64,000 nucleotides of DNA from positions 1 to 64,000 of the forward strand of contig NZ_WVUD01000013.1 in NCBI RefSeq assembly GCF_009856865.1, read 5' to 3'. Positions within the stretch are counted from its first letter, which is position 1. Every line of letters begins with the position of its first letter. Source of the DNA: Solidesulfovibrio aerotolerans. Lineage in GTDB: Bacteria > Desulfobacterota > Desulfovibrionia > Desulfovibrionales > Desulfovibrionaceae. The position numbers and the translations under genes are program-made. This document shows positions 1-12,931 of the stretch, piece by piece. Under the pieces are notes generated by a model. The model saw only the letters and a program-made list of their open reading frames with translations. It was not told the origin of the DNA and made no database searches.

Positions 1-293
1 CCGGGCGCATCGGCGTGCCCGGCCCGGCCTACGGCCCGGGAACGGGCTATGGCCCCCGGCCGCCCATCCCGGTGGCCCCCGTGCCCGTGCCCGTGCCGGT
101 TGGCGTGCGCCCCTGGGGTCCGCCGCCGCCCGTGGGTGTCGGTCCCTGGCTTTGGGCCTTGCCCGCCGCCGCCGCTGCCGTGACCGTGGCCGGCATGACC
201 TATTATAACGTCAACAATACCTGCTATATCGAGCAGTACCAGGGCGACAGGGTGGCCTACGTCCCGGTCAAGGGGCCGTGCCCGCCGCGTTAG
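1..293 (+). CDS. Pro/Val-rich hypothetical protein, 3' part
   Basis: The reading frame is open from base 3 to a TAG at 291-293, so the start lies left of the window. The visible 96 residues are a low-complexity Pro/Gly/Val region with repeated PVPVPV and GPP motifs, then an Ala-rich hydrophobic stretch. A short Tyr/Asn-rich tail follows (around TYYNVNNTCY) with two cysteines about 30 residues apart. Such Pro-rich proteins with a YY-N tail are usually small exported or envelope-associated proteins of unknown role. I do not recognise a named family. An internal GTG at 15 is possible but has no ribosome binding site. A bidirectional hairpin terminator follows about 25 bases after the stop. Confidence 0.5.
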   Translation, partial: GRIGVPGPAYGPGTGYGPRPPIPVAPVPVPVPVGVRPWGPPPPVGVGPWLWALPAAAAAVTVAGMTYYNVNNTCYIEQYQGDRVAYVPVKGPCPPR

Positions 294-311
294 AACCATC
301 CCTGCGCGCAC

Positions 312-345
312 AAAAAAAGGGCGGTCCGGCTACGGACCGCCCTTT
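312..345. terminator. Bidirectional intrinsic terminator
   Basis: A 10-bp perfect GC stem (319-328 with 333-342) closes a four-base loop. It is flanked by seven A residues on the left and three T residues on the right. Read on the minus strand it ends gpmA with a seven-U tract. On the plus strand it can end the partial gene finishing at 293. Confidence 0.85.
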
Positions 346-371
346 GGCATTTGAAAGAAGGCTGCGGCGTA

Positions 372-1118
372 TCAGCCAGCCTTGCCCTGGGCGGCCACAG
401 CGGCCATGCTTTTTGCCACTGCTTCCGGGTCGCCGAGATAATAGTGGCGCACGGGGCGCAAATCGTCGGCCAGTTCATAGACCAGCGGCACGCCGGTGGG
501 AATGTTGACTTCGCTGATGGCCGTGTCGCTGACGGCATCAAAATATTTGACCAGGGCGCGGATCGAATTGCCGTGGGCGGCCACAAGGAGCCGGCTGCCG
601 CCCGAAAGGGCCGGGGCCATGACGTCGTGCCAAAAGGGCAGCACCCGGGCCACGGTGTCTTTGAGCGACTCGCACCGGGGCAGTTCGGCGTCGGCAAGGG
701 CTGCATAGCGCCGGTCGCGGCCGGGAAAGCGCGCGTCGTCAACGGTCAGGGCCGGGGGTGGGGTGTCGTAGCTCCTGCGCCAGACAAACACCTGCTCCTC
801 GCCGTATTGGGCGGCCATCTCGGCTTTGTTTAAGCCCTGCAACGCCCCGTAATGGCGTTCATTCAAGCGCCAGTTCTTGGTCACCGGCAGCCACAGCCGG
901 TCCATTCCCTCCAAGACGAGATCAAGGGTTTTCACGGCCCGGGAGAGCACCGAGGTCAGGCAGGCGTCGAAGTCGTAGCCGCCGTCGGCCAGCAGTTTGG
1001 CCGCCGCGCGGGCTTCGGCTTCGCCTTGCGGGGTCAGGCCCACGTCGGTCCAGCCGGTGAAGCGGTTTTCCAGATTCCAAACGCTTTGGCCGTGGCGCAC
1101 AAGGACCAGGGTGGGCAT
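372..1118 (-). CDS. gpmA: 2,3-bisphosphoglycerate-dependent phosphoglycerate mutase
   Basis: This cytoplasmic glycolytic/gluconeogenic enzyme interconverts 3- and 2-phosphoglycerate through a phosphohistidine. The 248-residue length is typical of the cofactor-dependent family. The N-terminal [10 protein letters not shown] motif carries the phospho-accepting His at about residue 9. [15 protein letters not shown] and the second catalytic His in [10 protein letters not shown] are all present. I chose the ATG at 1118. The frame stays open further upstream, but that part only shadows thiC. The gene lies 20 bases downstream of thiC on the same strand, so the two are probably cotranscribed, and a strong terminator follows the stop. 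Confidence 0.95.
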   Translation of the reverse strand: MPTLVLVRHGQSVWNLENRFTGWTDVGLTPQGEAEARAAAKLLADGGYDFDACLTSVLSRAVKTLDLVLEGMDRLWLPVTKNWRLNERHYGALQGLNKAEMAAQYGEEQVFVWRRSYDTPPPALTVDDARFPGRDRRYAALADAELPRCESLKDTVARVLPFWHDVMAPALSGGSRLLVAAHGNSIRALVKYFDAVSDTAISEVNIPTGVPLVYELADDLRPVRHYYLGDPEAVAKSMAAVAAQGKAG

Positions 1119-1138
1119 GGCGTTCTCCCGGGACAGGG

Positions 1139-2461
<1,323 letters not shown>

Positions 2462-2702
2462 GCTGCTTCCTTTCAATGGTTGCCGGATGGCCGATCCTAG
2501 CACGAAGGCAGGCAAAGCTCAAAGGCGGGCGCATCCGGCGGCGACAACTTGCCTGAGGGCATTGCCAGCCCGTCCCCGAGCCTGTATGAGAGGCGTCCGG
2601 CTGGGCGGTCAGGAAAAAAACGTCAGCAAAGCCCTTGCCAAGCCCAAAAAAAGGCGTTACTTGATCTCGCTTTCCCGGAAGGGATATCCAAGGAGTCAGG
2701 CT

Positions 2703-2921
2703 ATGAAAAAAGATATTCATCCCAAGACGTTTAAAGCCACCATCCGCTGCCACTGCGGCTTCGAGGCCCAGGCCATTTCCACCAAGGGCGAACAGCTCCA
2801 GGTCGAAGTGTGCTCCAACTGCCATCCGTTTTACACCGGCAAGCAGCGTTTCCTCGACACCGCCGGACGCATCGACCGCTTCCGGAAAAAGTACGCCAAA
2901 TTCGACGCGCCCAAGGCCTAG
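2703..2921 (+). CDS. rpmE: 50S ribosomal protein L31, zinc-binding form
   Basis: The 72-residue protein has the L31 signature MKKDIHPK at its start. It also has four cysteines arranged as CHC (residues 16 and 18) and CSNC (37 and 40), the zinc-binding 'C+' form. It sits in the large ribosomal subunit and contacts the small subunit. An AAGGAG ribosome binding site precedes the ATG. The order rpmE, DUF1385, prfA, prmC is a common arrangement of translation genes in anaerobes and suggests cotranscription. Confidence 0.95.
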   Translation: MKKDIHPKTFKATIRCHCGFEAQAISTKGEQLQVEVCSNCHPFYTGKQRFLDTAGRIDRFRKKYAKFDAPKA

Positions 2922-2985
2922 TGCGGCCTCTGTCGATATCCGCCGGGCGGCCAGCCCGCCCGGCGTCAAACTCCGGGATACGACC

Positions 2986-3939
2986 ATGAAACGCTTTCTG
3001 CGCTTGCTCCCCCTGCTGGTGGCCTCGCCAACCGTGGGCGGCCAAGCCGTCATGGAAGGCGTTATGATGCGTGATCGGGATCGCTTGGCTATTGCCGTGC
3101 GAAAACCCGGTGGCGATATCCTCATTGACGTGCGCCCGTGGTTCTCCTTAACCGCCGCCAAGTGGCTGCAAAAGCCCTTGCTGCGCGGGTTTCCCGTGCT
3201 GCTCGAAACCCTGGTCAACGGCGTCAAGGCGCTCAACTTCTCGGCCCAGGTGGCCGTGGAGGAAGAGGACGGGGCCGAGATCGGACCTCTGGCCATGGGC
3301 CTGACCCTGGCGGCCTCCCTGGGCTTTGCGCTGCTCCTGTTCGTCGTCACGCCCCACCTGTTTTCCCTGGGCATGCGCGGCATGGGCCTTTCCGGCGGCG
3401 TCGAGGACTTGAGCTTTCACGTCTGGGACGGGCTGTTTAAAATGGTCATGTTCCTGGGCTACGTGGTGGCCATCTCCTTTTTGCCGGATATCCGCCGCGT
3501 CTTTGAGTACCACGGGGCCGAGCACAAGGTCATCTGGGCCTACGAGCAGGGCGCGCCCATGACCCCGGCCGGGGCACGCGGGTTTTCCCGGTTGCATCCC
3601 CGCTGCGGCACAGCCTTTCTGCTCTTTGTCCTGGCCATTTCCATCGTGCTCTACGCTTTTCTCGTGCCCTGGCTGCTGACCTTTTACGCCCCGGAAACGG
3701 CCTGGATCAAACAGGCCTATATCGTTGTCATGAAGCTGTTCCTCATGATTCCGGTCAGCGCCCTGGCCTATGAAGTCATCAAACTGGCCGGCAAGTATCA
3801 TACCAGTCCGGTCTGCCGCCTGATCTCGGCCCCTGGGCTTTTCATGCAGATGCTCACCACCAAGGAACCTGACGACGCCCAGATCGAAGTGGCCCTGGCC
3901 GCCCTTGACGGTGCCGTTGCCCGGCAGCCTGCCGCCTGA
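2986..3939 (+). CDS. DUF1385 family membrane protein
   Basis: This 317-residue protein begins with GGQAVMEGVMMR, the hallmark of DUF1385, near residue 18. Several membrane segments follow (about residues 100-125, 145-165, 205-230 and 240-260). The conserved EYHGAEHK and RLHPRCGTAF motifs lie between them. Those His, Glu and Cys residues could bind a metal, but no enzymatic role is established that I know of. It lies between rpmE and prfA, a linkage seen in many bacteria, which hints at a link to translation or ribosome function. The start ATG at 2986 is 64 bases after rpmE. Confidence 0.85.
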   Translation: MKRFLRLLPLLVASPTVGGQAVMEGVMMRDRDRLAIAVRKPGGDILIDVRPWFSLTAAKWLQKPLLRGFPVLLETLVNGVKALNFSAQVAVEEEDGAEIGPLAMGLTLAASLGFALLLFVVTPHLFSLGMRGMGLSGGVEDLSFHVWDGLFKMVMFLGYVVAISFLPDIRRVFEYHGAEHKVIWAYEQGAPMTPAGARGFSRLHPRCGTAFLLFVLAISIVLYAFLVPWLLTFYAPETAWIKQAYIVVMKLFLMIPVSALAYEVIKLAGKYHTSPVCRLISAPGLFMQMLTTKEPDDAQIEVALAALDGAVARQPAA

Positions 3940-4017
3940 CCAGACCCTGTCCGGTCGATCCGTGCCAACCCTCAAGCCGGGGGACGCTTTTGCCGTGTCC
4001 CGCCCCGGAGACTCCCC

Positions 4018-5091
4018 ATGTTCGCCAAGCTCGAAAGCCTCGAACGCAAGTACGAGGAACTGGTGCGCCAACTGTCCGATCCCGACGTCCTTTCCGACCA
4101 GGAACGGTACCGCAAACTGGCCAAAACACATTCCGACCTCGGCGACGTGGTGGCTGGCTTTCGCCTGTACAAGCAGGTCGTTCGCGACCTGGAAGACAAC
4201 CAGGAAATGACCCAGGACTCCGACCCGGACATCCGCGAACTGGCCCAGGCCGAGACCAAGGCGCTCAAGGAAACCCAGGTCGATCTCGAAGCCAAGCTCA
4301 AGCTGCTGCTGCTGCCCAAAGATCCCATGGATGAGAAAAACATCCTGCTCGAAATCCGGGCCGGCACCGGCGGCGAAGAAGCCGCCCTTTTTGTCGGCGA
4401 CCTCTTTCGGATGTACACCCGCTACGCCGAAACCAAGCGCTGGAAAGTCGAGATCATGAGCCAGTCCGAAACCGGCACCGGCGGCTTTAAGGAAGTCATT
4501 GCTTCCATCTCCGGCGACAAGGTCTACAGCCGGCTCAAATACGAATCCGGTGCCCACCGCGTCCAACGCGTGCCGGCCACCGAATCCCAGGGGCGCATCC
4601 ACACCTCTGCCGTCACCGTCGCCATCATGCCCGAGGCCGAGGAAGTGGACGTGGCCCTTGACCCCAATGATCTGCGCATCGACGTGTACCGCTCCAGCGG
4701 CCCCGGCGGCCAGAGTGTCAACACCACCGACTCGGCCGTGCGCGTCACCCACATCCCTTCGGGGCTGGTGGTCATCTGCCAGGACGAAAAATCCCAGCAC
4801 AAAAACAAGGCCAAGGCCATGAAGGTGCTGCGCTCCCGCCTGCTGCAGGCCGAGCAGGAGAAACAGCGCATGGAACAGGAAGCCGTCCGCCGGTCCCAGG
4901 TCGGCAGCGGCGACCGCTCCGAACGCATTCGCACCTACAACTTTCCCCAGGGCCGCATCACCGACCACCGCATCAACCTGACGCTGTATCGCCTCGAAGC
5001 GGTGCTGGAAGGCGATCTCGACGAAATGTGCGACGCGCTCATCGGCCACTACCAGGCCGAGGCCCTTAAAGCCCAGGCCGACGCGGCGTAA
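4018..5091 (+). CDS. prfA: Peptide chain release factor 1
   Basis: RF1 recognises UAA and UAG in the ribosomal A site and triggers peptide release. The 357-residue protein has the usual RF1 length. The peptidyl-hydrolysis motif [15 protein letters not shown] sits around residue 230. Conserved family segments such as [12 protein letters not shown] and [16 protein letters not shown] are intact. It is followed by prmC, whose product methylates the GGQ glutamine, so substrate and modifying enzyme are neighbours. A modular hairpin repeat begins six bases after the stop and separates the two genes. Confidence 0.97.
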   Translation: MFAKLESLERKYEELVRQLSDPDVLSDQERYRKLAKTHSDLGDVVAGFRLYKQVVRDLEDNQEMTQDSDPDIRELAQAETKALKETQVDLEAKLKLLLLPKDPMDEKNILLEIRAGTGGEEAALFVGDLFRMYTRYAETKRWKVEIMSQSETGTGGFKEVIASISGDKVYSRLKYESGAHRVQRVPATESQGRIHTSAVTVAIMPEAEEVDVALDPNDLRIDVYRSSGPGGQSVNTTDSAVRVTHIPSGLVVICQDEKSQHKNKAKAMKVLRSRLLQAEQEKQRMEQEAVRRSQVGSGDRSERIRTYNFPQGRITDHRINLTLYRLEAVLEGDLDEMCDALIGHYQAEALKAQADAA

Positions 5092-5096
5092 CGCCA

Positions 5097-5200
5097 GAAG
5101 AGGCGAAGAGACGAAGAGGCGAAGAAGTGAAGAGGCCTCCGGCGGCCGGGGGGATGATCCCCCCGGACCCCCCAGCCAAAGAAGTTTTTTAAGGGGTTAG
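5097..5200 (+). repeat. Modular hairpin repeat, copy A
   Basis: Immediately after prfA comes a purine tract of GAAGAGGC-like units (5097-5135). The core CCTCCGGCGGCC (5137-5148), a GGGGGG-ATGA-TCCCCCC hairpin and the linker GGACCCCCC follow, then a tail ending in TTTTTTAAGGGG (to about 5195). The same modules recur at seven other places in the window. The remaining bases to prmC (5366) show no other feature. Confidence 0.75.
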
Positions 5201-5365
5201 GGGCGTTGGCTGGCGCTGGGCGGCTGTGGAACGTGCTGTGCTTGACGCTTGACGGGAGCCAGCGCTGCTTCCGTTGGGCCCTCCTTTGCTGGAGGCGCGA
5301 TGTTCCCAGTCGTCAAGATCCGGCCGAAAACAACGCGCCATCAAAATAGCAGAGTGGAAACCGAG

Positions 5366-6232
5366 ATGGGAAAAGCGCCGACGGTGCGGGAGATTCTGGC
5401 CAAGAGCGACCGCTATCTGGCCGAGCGGGGCATCGACAGCCCGCGTCTGTCCGCGCAGGTGCTGCTGGCCAAGGCCCTGGACCTGGACCGGCTGGGCCTG
5501 ATCCTGGCCATGGACCGGCCGTTGACCCCGGACGAACTGGATGCCGTGCGCCCGCTCATTGCCCGGCGCGGACGCGGCGAGCCCACCGCCTATATCCTGG
5601 GCGAACGCGAATTCTACGGCCTTGATTGCTGCGTCACCCCGGCCACCCTTATTCCCCGCCCCGAGACCGAGCTTATAATCGACCGCGCCCGCAAGCTTTT
5701 CCCGGACGGGGGGCTGACCGCTTTTGGCGATCTCGGGACCGGCTCGGGCTGTCTGGCCGTGACCCTGGCCACGTTTTTCCCCCAGGCCCGGGGGCTGGCC
5801 CTGGACTTGAGCGCAGCGGCTTTGGAAGTCGCCCGGCAAAACGCCGTCCGCCACGCCGTGGCCGACCGCCTGACCTTTCTGGAAGCCGATTTCGCCGCGC
5901 TGCCCCAGTGCCCCGGCGGCTACGGCCTGATCGTCTCCAATCCGCCCTATGTCAGCGCCGCCGAATACCGGGAATGCTCCCGGGAAGTGCGCGATTTCGA
6001 GCCGGCCAGCGCCCTGACGCCGGGCGAGACCGGCCTGGAGGCCGTGCCCACGGTGGCCCGGACCGCCGCTGCCGCCCTGGCCCCGGGCGGCTGGCTGCTG
6101 GTGGAAATCGGCTGGAAGCAGGGGCCGGCCGCTGCCGCGATCCTGACCGAGGCCGGCTTTGCCGAGGTGGCCGTGCGCCGCGATCTGGCCGGCTGCGACC
6201 GGATGGTCGAAGGCCGCCTGCCCCTGCTCTGA
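5366..6232 (+). CDS. prmC: Release-factor glutamine N5-methyltransferase
   Basis: PrmC (HemK) transfers a methyl group from SAM to the GGQ glutamine of RF1 and RF2. The 288-residue product has the N-terminal helical substrate-binding domain and EREFYGLDC. It also has the IPRPETELII loop, the SAM-binding DLGTGSGCLAV motif (about residue 125), and the catalytic SNPPYV motif (about residue 192). I chose the ATG at 5366 because the frame upstream (a TTG at 5249) lies in repeat-derived sequence. The ribosome binding site is weak, so a nearby GTG 12 bases upstream is possible. It converges with the TolB-like gene. Confidence 0.93.
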   Translation: MGKAPTVREILAKSDRYLAERGIDSPRLSAQVLLAKALDLDRLGLILAMDRPLTPDELDAVRPLIARRGRGEPTAYILGEREFYGLDCCVTPATLIPRPETELIIDRARKLFPDGGLTAFGDLGTGSGCLAVTLATFFPQARGLALDLSAAALEVARQNAVRHAVADRLTFLEADFAALPQCPGGYGLIVSNPPYVSAAEYRECSREVRDFEPASALTPGETGLEAVPTVARTAAAALAPGGWLLVEIGWKQGPAAAAILTEAGFAEVAVRRDLAGCDRMVEGRLPLL

Positions 6233-6327
6233 TCCCGCCCGTCAGCGGCCCTCGGGCCGCGTTGTCTGGATACTATTATCCACTCCTGGATCGACTTGAT
6301 CCCGCCCGTTAGCGGCCCTCGGGCCGC
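6230..6327. repeat. 31-bp direct repeat with palindromic core, two copies
   Basis: Two 31-bp copies (6230-6260 and 6297-6327) differ at one position and lie 67 bases apart. Each contains the palindrome GCGGCCCTCGGGCCGC. The first copy supplies the prmC stop and the second encodes the last residues and stop of the convergent TolB-like gene. No T tract follows, so this is not a classic terminator, but the paired hairpins could limit read-through. Confidence 0.7.
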
Positions 6328-7492
6328 ATCCCGGCGCTTGGCATCCAACCTTTGCCGAGTAGCGTCAGTTCTGTCCCATCCGCGTTCATACGGTAGATCC
6401 CCTGCGGCCCATTGGCCGGTGTATCCGGCAAACCCGCAAAATAGATGCGCTTGCCGTCCGGCGTCCAGGCAGGAAAGGCTGCAGTCAGGCTGCGCGGGGT
6501 GAGGCGGTAATTTGTGCCGCTTTTGGCGTCATACAAATAAAGCGCCGCTCCGGGGCCGTTGCCCCAGCGCGCGAAGGCTGCAGAGCCGACCACGTCGCGG
6601 GCAACCAGCATCAAAGCTTCGTCGGCCGGGCTTGGCAGATACGTATCAGCGCTCGAACCCCAGGGATCGTCGGTAAACGTCCCGATGGGTTCCTGGCGCA
6701 GACGCTTCCCGTCAAGGCCGATCCAGGTCACGGTTGTCATATCCTGGACGACCAGCGCCGTCCCGTCCCGGGTGGAGCCTTGCAGCGAGCAGTCAGAGGG
6801 CAGGCCGGTGTGGATGACCACGGGCGACGGGTTGGTCGCAGTCAGATCCACGGTTTCGATGCGGCCATCCACCAGCCAGAAGAGCCGTCGGCCGTCTGGG
6901 CTAAAGTGCATACTGCGCACGAAGGCGTTTTGGGTGGCAAACTTCCTGGGTTTGGTCTGCCCGGTCCTGTCCACCACAGTCACGCCGCTGCCGGACTCGG
7001 GGCTGTAAGCCAGAAACGCCGCATCCCGCGACAGGGCCGGAGCCGAACCTTTGGCCACCCGGGTGGGCTTGGCCCCGGGAGTCAGCAGCATGATCCATGG
7101 CCCGTCGGCATAGGCCACCACGTCGCGACTTTCTGTTGCGGCCTCGGCCGGGGCCGGAAGCCAGTCCGGTTTATCGAGATGGGTCTTGCCCGGTGCGGTG
7201 GCCAGGGCGGTCTGTGGCAGGCGAAAACGGCGCTCAGTCTGTGCGCTCGCTTCTGGTTCCTCGACAACCACCTCGGCCATGCCGTCACGCTGCGCTTCCA
7301 GCCGGACCTTGTCGCCAACAGCCAGAGGCGGCGTCTTTCCCTTTTTGCCGCCAACCGGCACGGCCTGCCCGATAGCAAGGACAGTCAACAGCGGATCACC
7401 GCCCTTGGTGAGGATTTGGGCCGGCAGGCGGCCGGGCCAAAGACACAGGCCGACAAGGACCGCACTTGTTGCGAGCGCGAGGGATTGTGCCT

Positions 7493-7496
<4 letters not shown>
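6309..7496 (-). CDS. TolB-like WD40/PD40 beta-propeller protein, exported
   Basis: The 395-residue protein has an N-terminal signal peptide (charged start, hydrophobic core to about residue 25). A set of beta-propeller-like repeats follows, including MHFSPDGRRLFWL and PAWTPDGKRIYFAG, typical of PD40/TolB blades, with IYRMNADGTELTLL near the C-terminus. It is probably a periplasmic propeller protein with a binding or scaffolding role. Genuine TolB normally sits in a tol-pal cluster, which is absent here. Its ATG overlaps the ftsH stop by four bases, so the two are translationally coupled. The 3' end contains one copy of the 31-bp repeat. Confidence 0.75.
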
Positions 7497-9388
<1,892 letters not shown>

Positions 9389-9444
9389 GTTCTTCACGGT
9401 GTACTCGAAGGTGGAGGTTGCGGGCTAAACCGGTCTATTTTGTG

Positions 9445-9473
9445 ACTATAGGCGTGTTTAAGGGTGTTGACAA
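9445..9473 (-). promoter_or_regulatory. Sigma70-like promoter for ftsH
   Basis: On the minus strand TTGTCA and TATAGT are separated by exactly 17 bases. The start site would fall near 9438, giving a leader of about 50 bases before ftsH. Confidence 0.65.
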
Positions 9474-9607
9474 CGCGCCCGTGGGGCGGGGGAGACAAGA
9501 AATTTGGGCGGATAGCGAAATAATGGTTGCCAGGGGTGTGGGATGGGGGTAAAGACTCCACTTCGCGTCTGGGTGAAACCGACGCGACGTGCTGGTGAAA
9601 AAAAGAC

Positions 9608-9636
9608 TTGACCCGCTCTGTATGTTTCGCTAACTT
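9608..9636 (+). promoter_or_regulatory. Sigma70-like promoter for the tRNA-tuf operon
   Basis: TTGACC at 9608-9613 and TAACTT at 9631-9636 are separated by 17 bases. Transcription would start near 9643, some ten bases before the first tRNA. That fits a stable-RNA promoter driving the four tRNAs and tuf. The rest of the 9389-9651 gap shows no gene. Confidence 0.65.
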
Positions 9637-9651
9637 GCTGCCTCTTGGCTT

Positions 9652-9727
9652 GCTGGCGTAGCTCAACTGGCAGAGCAGCTGATTTGTAATCAGCAGGTTG
9701 CGGGTTCGAGTCCCATCGCCAGCTCCA
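9652..9727 (+). tRNA. tRNA-Thr (anticodon TGT)
   Basis: Full cloverleaf with acceptor GCTGGCG pairing with CGCCAGC, GGTTCGAGTCC T-arm, anticodon loop TTTGTAA reading TGT, and encoded CCA. First of four tRNAs upstream of tuf. Confidence 0.95.
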
Positions 9728-9732
9728 GGTTC

Positions 9733-9818
9733 GGAGGGGTTCCCGAGTGGCCAAAGGGAACAGACTGTAAATCTGTCGGCGTACGCCTTCGGAGGTTCAA
9801 ATCCTCCCCCCTCCACCA
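9733..9818 (+). tRNA. tRNA-Tyr (anticodon GTA)
   Basis: Class II tRNA with a long variable arm. The acceptor GGAGGGG pairs with CCCCTCC, the anticodon loop reads GTA, the T-arm is GGTTCAAATCC, and CCA is encoded. It lies five bases after tRNA-Thr. Confidence 0.95.
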
Positions 9819-9877
9819 TAGTGCGCGAATGCTGTAGGAGACAGGAAGTCCTGTCGCATGAACTACATGTGACATAC

Positions 9878-9954
9878 GCGGGAATAGCTCAATTGGCTAG
9901 AGCATCAGCCTTCCAAGCTGAGGGTTGCGAGTTCGAGTCTCGTTTCCCGCTCCA
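9878..9954 (+). tRNA. tRNA-Gly (anticodon TCC)
   Basis: Acceptor GCGGGAA pairs with TTCCCGC. The anticodon loop CTTCCAA gives TCC, the T-arm is AGTTCGAGTCT, and CCA is encoded. Confidence 0.95.
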
Positions 9955-9986
9955 AAAGGCCGCCCCGTGTCCTACCGCTAGAAAGG

Positions 9987-10062
9987 GCCCACGTAGCTCA
10001 GTCGGCAGAGCACTTCCTTGGTAAGGAAGAGGTCGCCGGTTCGAATCCGGCCGTGGGCTCCA
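9987..10062 (+). tRNA. tRNA-Thr (anticodon GGT)
   Basis: Acceptor GCCCACG pairs with CGTGGGC. The anticodon loop TTGGTAA gives GGT, the T-arm is GGTTCGAATCC, and CCA is encoded. It is the last tRNA before tuf, 49 bases from the tuf start. Confidence 0.95.
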
Positions 10063-10111
10063 TATCTTCACCTTAAAAAATCCTGAGAAGCAGCAGCTGC
10101 AGGGGGATGAC

Positions 10112-11305
<1,194 letters not shown>

Positions 11306-11308
11306 GTG

Positions 11309-11458
11309 ATGCGGATTAACGTCCAGCTGCAGTGCACCAAGTGCAAGCGCAAGAACTACGCCACGGAAAAGAACAAGAAGAACACGACCGGCCGTCTGGA
11401 ACTCAAAAAGTTCTGCCCCTTCGACCGTGAGCACACGGTTCATCGGGAAACGAAGTAA
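11309..11458 (+). CDS. rpmG: 50S ribosomal protein L33
   Basis: This 49-residue protein starts four bases after the tuf stop. It reads [17 protein letters not shown] at first and closes with HTVHRETK, the L33 signature. The first zinc pair CTKC is present. The second pair is incomplete, reading CPFD where CPFC or CPYC is usual, so three cysteines remain and a neighbouring His may complete the site. Position between tuf and tRNA-Trp/secE supports the call. Confidence 0.95.
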   Translation: MRINVQLQCTKCKRKNYATEKNKKNTTGRLELKKFCPFDREHTVHRETK

Positions 11459-11477
11459 GTTCCGGTAGTCATAACGC

Positions 11478-11553
11478 AGGGCAGTAGCTCTAACGGTAGA
11501 GCATCGGACTCCAAATCCGAGGGCTGGGGGTTCGAATCCCTCCTGCCCTGCCA
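11478..11553 (+). tRNA. tRNA-Trp (anticodon CCA)
   Basis: Acceptor AGGGCAG pairs with CTGCCCT. The anticodon loop CTCCAAA reads CCA, the T-arm is GGTTCGAATCC, and the 3' CCA is encoded. It sits between rpmG and secE as in many bacteria. Confidence 0.95.
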
Positions 11554-11574
11554 TTTTCAAGCAAGGCGTAGGTC

Positions 11575-11874
11575 ATGGCCAAAGACAAGACCCAGGCGGC
11601 TTCGGTCGCGGAAACACCCTCCAAGCCCAAGGCTTCCCGTGGCAAGTCCAAGGAAGAGGCCGGCAAGGACGGAATTTCCCTGACAGGCCGCATCGATCAG
11701 GCCAAGGAATTCTTCGACCAGGCGAAAGGTGAGCTCAAAAAGGTCACCTGGCCGACGCGCGAAGAAACGGTGAAGACCGGGATCGCCGTCCTGGTCTTTA
11801 GCGTCGTAATGGCCATCTACCTGGGCGTCGTCGACATGGCCCTTTCCAGGCTCGTCGCGCTCATCCTCTCGTAA
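11575..11874 (+). CDS. secE: Preprotein translocase subunit SecE
   Basis: SecE clamps SecY in the inner-membrane translocon. The 99-residue product has a Lys/Ala-rich cytoplasmic N-terminal extension of about 35 residues. The conserved amphipathic helix ends in ELKKVTWPTREET, and one membrane segment lies at about residues 72-95. It overlaps the nusG start by one base. Confidence 0.95.
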   Translation: MAKDKTQAASVAETPSKPKASRGKSKEEAGKDGISLTGRIDQAKEFFDQAKGELKKVTWPTREETVKTGIAVLVFSVVMAIYLGVVDMALSRLVALILS

Positions 11875-12449
11875 TGGAACCCACCATGGTTGAACAAGAC
11901 GAAGTCGGCGAAGATCAAAACCCGGCACGCTGGTACATCGTCCATACGTATTCTGGTTTTGAGAACCGGGTGGAACTGACTCTGCGCGAAATGATGCGCA
12001 CCGGTCAGGATGGCGGAAGCATCAAAGAAGTGGTGGTTCCGACGGAAAAGATCATCGAATTGGTCAAGGGCGAGAAAAAGACCTCCACGCGGAAGTTTTA
12101 TCCCGGCTACGTCATGGTCAAGATGGCCATGAACGACAATTCCTGGCATCTGGTGCAGTCCATTCCCCGCGTTACGGGCTTTATCGGCGGCAAAAACCAG
12201 CCGACGCCCATGCGCGACAGCGAGGCGCAAAAGATCCTCAGCCTGATGGTCAGCCGGCAGGAACAGCCCCGTCCCAAGTATCACTTCGAGCGTGGCGATG
12301 AAGTCCGCGTCATCGACGGCCCCTTCGGCGGCTTCAACGGCGTGGTCGAGGATGTCAACTACGACAAGGGCAAGCTTCGCGTTTCAGTCTCCATCTTTGG
12401 CCGTCAGACGCCGGTGGAACTCGACTTCGTGCAGGTAAGCAAAAATTAG
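11874..12449 (+). CDS. nusG: Transcription termination/antitermination factor NusG
   Basis: NusG binds RNA polymerase and couples transcription to Rho or to the ribosome. The 191-residue product has the NGN domain (WYIVHTYSGFENRV near residue 19, then FYPGYVMVKM) and a C-terminal KOW domain (GPFGGFNGVVEDV). I used the ATG that overlaps the secE stop. A second in-frame ATG at 11886 is equally plausible, since neither has a clear ribosome binding site. Confidence 0.96.
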   Translation: MEPTMVEQDEVGEDQNPARWYIVHTYSGFENRVELTLREMMRTGQDGGSIKEVVVPTEKIIELVKGEKKTSTRKFYPGYVMVKMAMNDNSWHLVQSIPRVTGFIGGKNQPTPMRDSEAQKILSLMVSRQEQPRPKYHFERGDEVRVIDGPFGGFNGVVEDVNYDKGKLRVSVSIFGRQTPVELDFVQVSKN

Positions 12450-12479
12450 GGCTTAGCCCTTTTTGTAAGGATAATCGCA

Positions 12480-12902
12480 ATGGCCAAGAAGATCACCGCC
12501 AAGGTCAAGCTGCAGCTCCCCGCCGGTTCGGCCAACCCGTCTCCCCCGGTCGGTCCGGCCCTGGGTCAGCACGGTGTGAACATTATGGAGTTCTGCAAGG
12601 CGTTCAACGCCCGGACCATGGAGCAGAAAGGCACCATCATCCCGGCGCTCATTACCATCTACGCCGACCGCTCCTTCACGTTTATCACCAAGACCCCTCC
12701 GGCGTCCGTGCTTCTGGTCAAGGCCGCCAGCATCGCCAAGGGTTCGGGCGAACCGAACAAGAACAAGGTCGGCAAGGTCACTGCCGCGCAGATCGAGGAA
12801 ATCGCCAAACTCAAGATGGTGGACATGTCGGCCAAAGATCTGGAAGCCGCCTGCCGCACCATCTCCGGCACCGCCCGCAGCATGGGCATTGAGATCGTCT
12901 AA
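12480..12902 (+). CDS. rplK: 50S ribosomal protein L11
   Basis: L11 forms the GTPase-associated centre with 23S rRNA. The 140-residue product has [21 protein letters not shown]-type N-terminal sequence, then KTPPASVLL and the C-terminal RNA-binding motif [11 protein letters not shown]. An AAGGAT ribosome binding site precedes the ATG. It lies between nusG and rplA. Confidence 0.98.
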   Translation: MAKKITAKVKLQLPAGSANPSPPVGPALGQHGVNIMEFCKAFNARTMEQKGTIIPALITIYADRSFTFITKTPPASVLLVKAASIAKGSGEPNKNKVGKVTAAQIEEIAKLKMVDMSAKDLEAACRTISGTARSMGIEIV

Positions 12903-12931
12903 CCGGCACGACCGCAAGAGGAATTTCCGCC

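Noticed and set aside
2462-2702. TPP or cobalamin riboswitch upstream of thiC
   Set aside because: The conserved TPP segments (CTGAGA and ACCCTTGAACCTGAT type) and the cobalamin GCCACTG box were not found on the minus strand.
9652-10062. tRNA cluster as an integration site for a mobile element
   Set aside because: The tRNAs are intact, in the classical tuf context, with no integrase or repeated tRNA end nearby.
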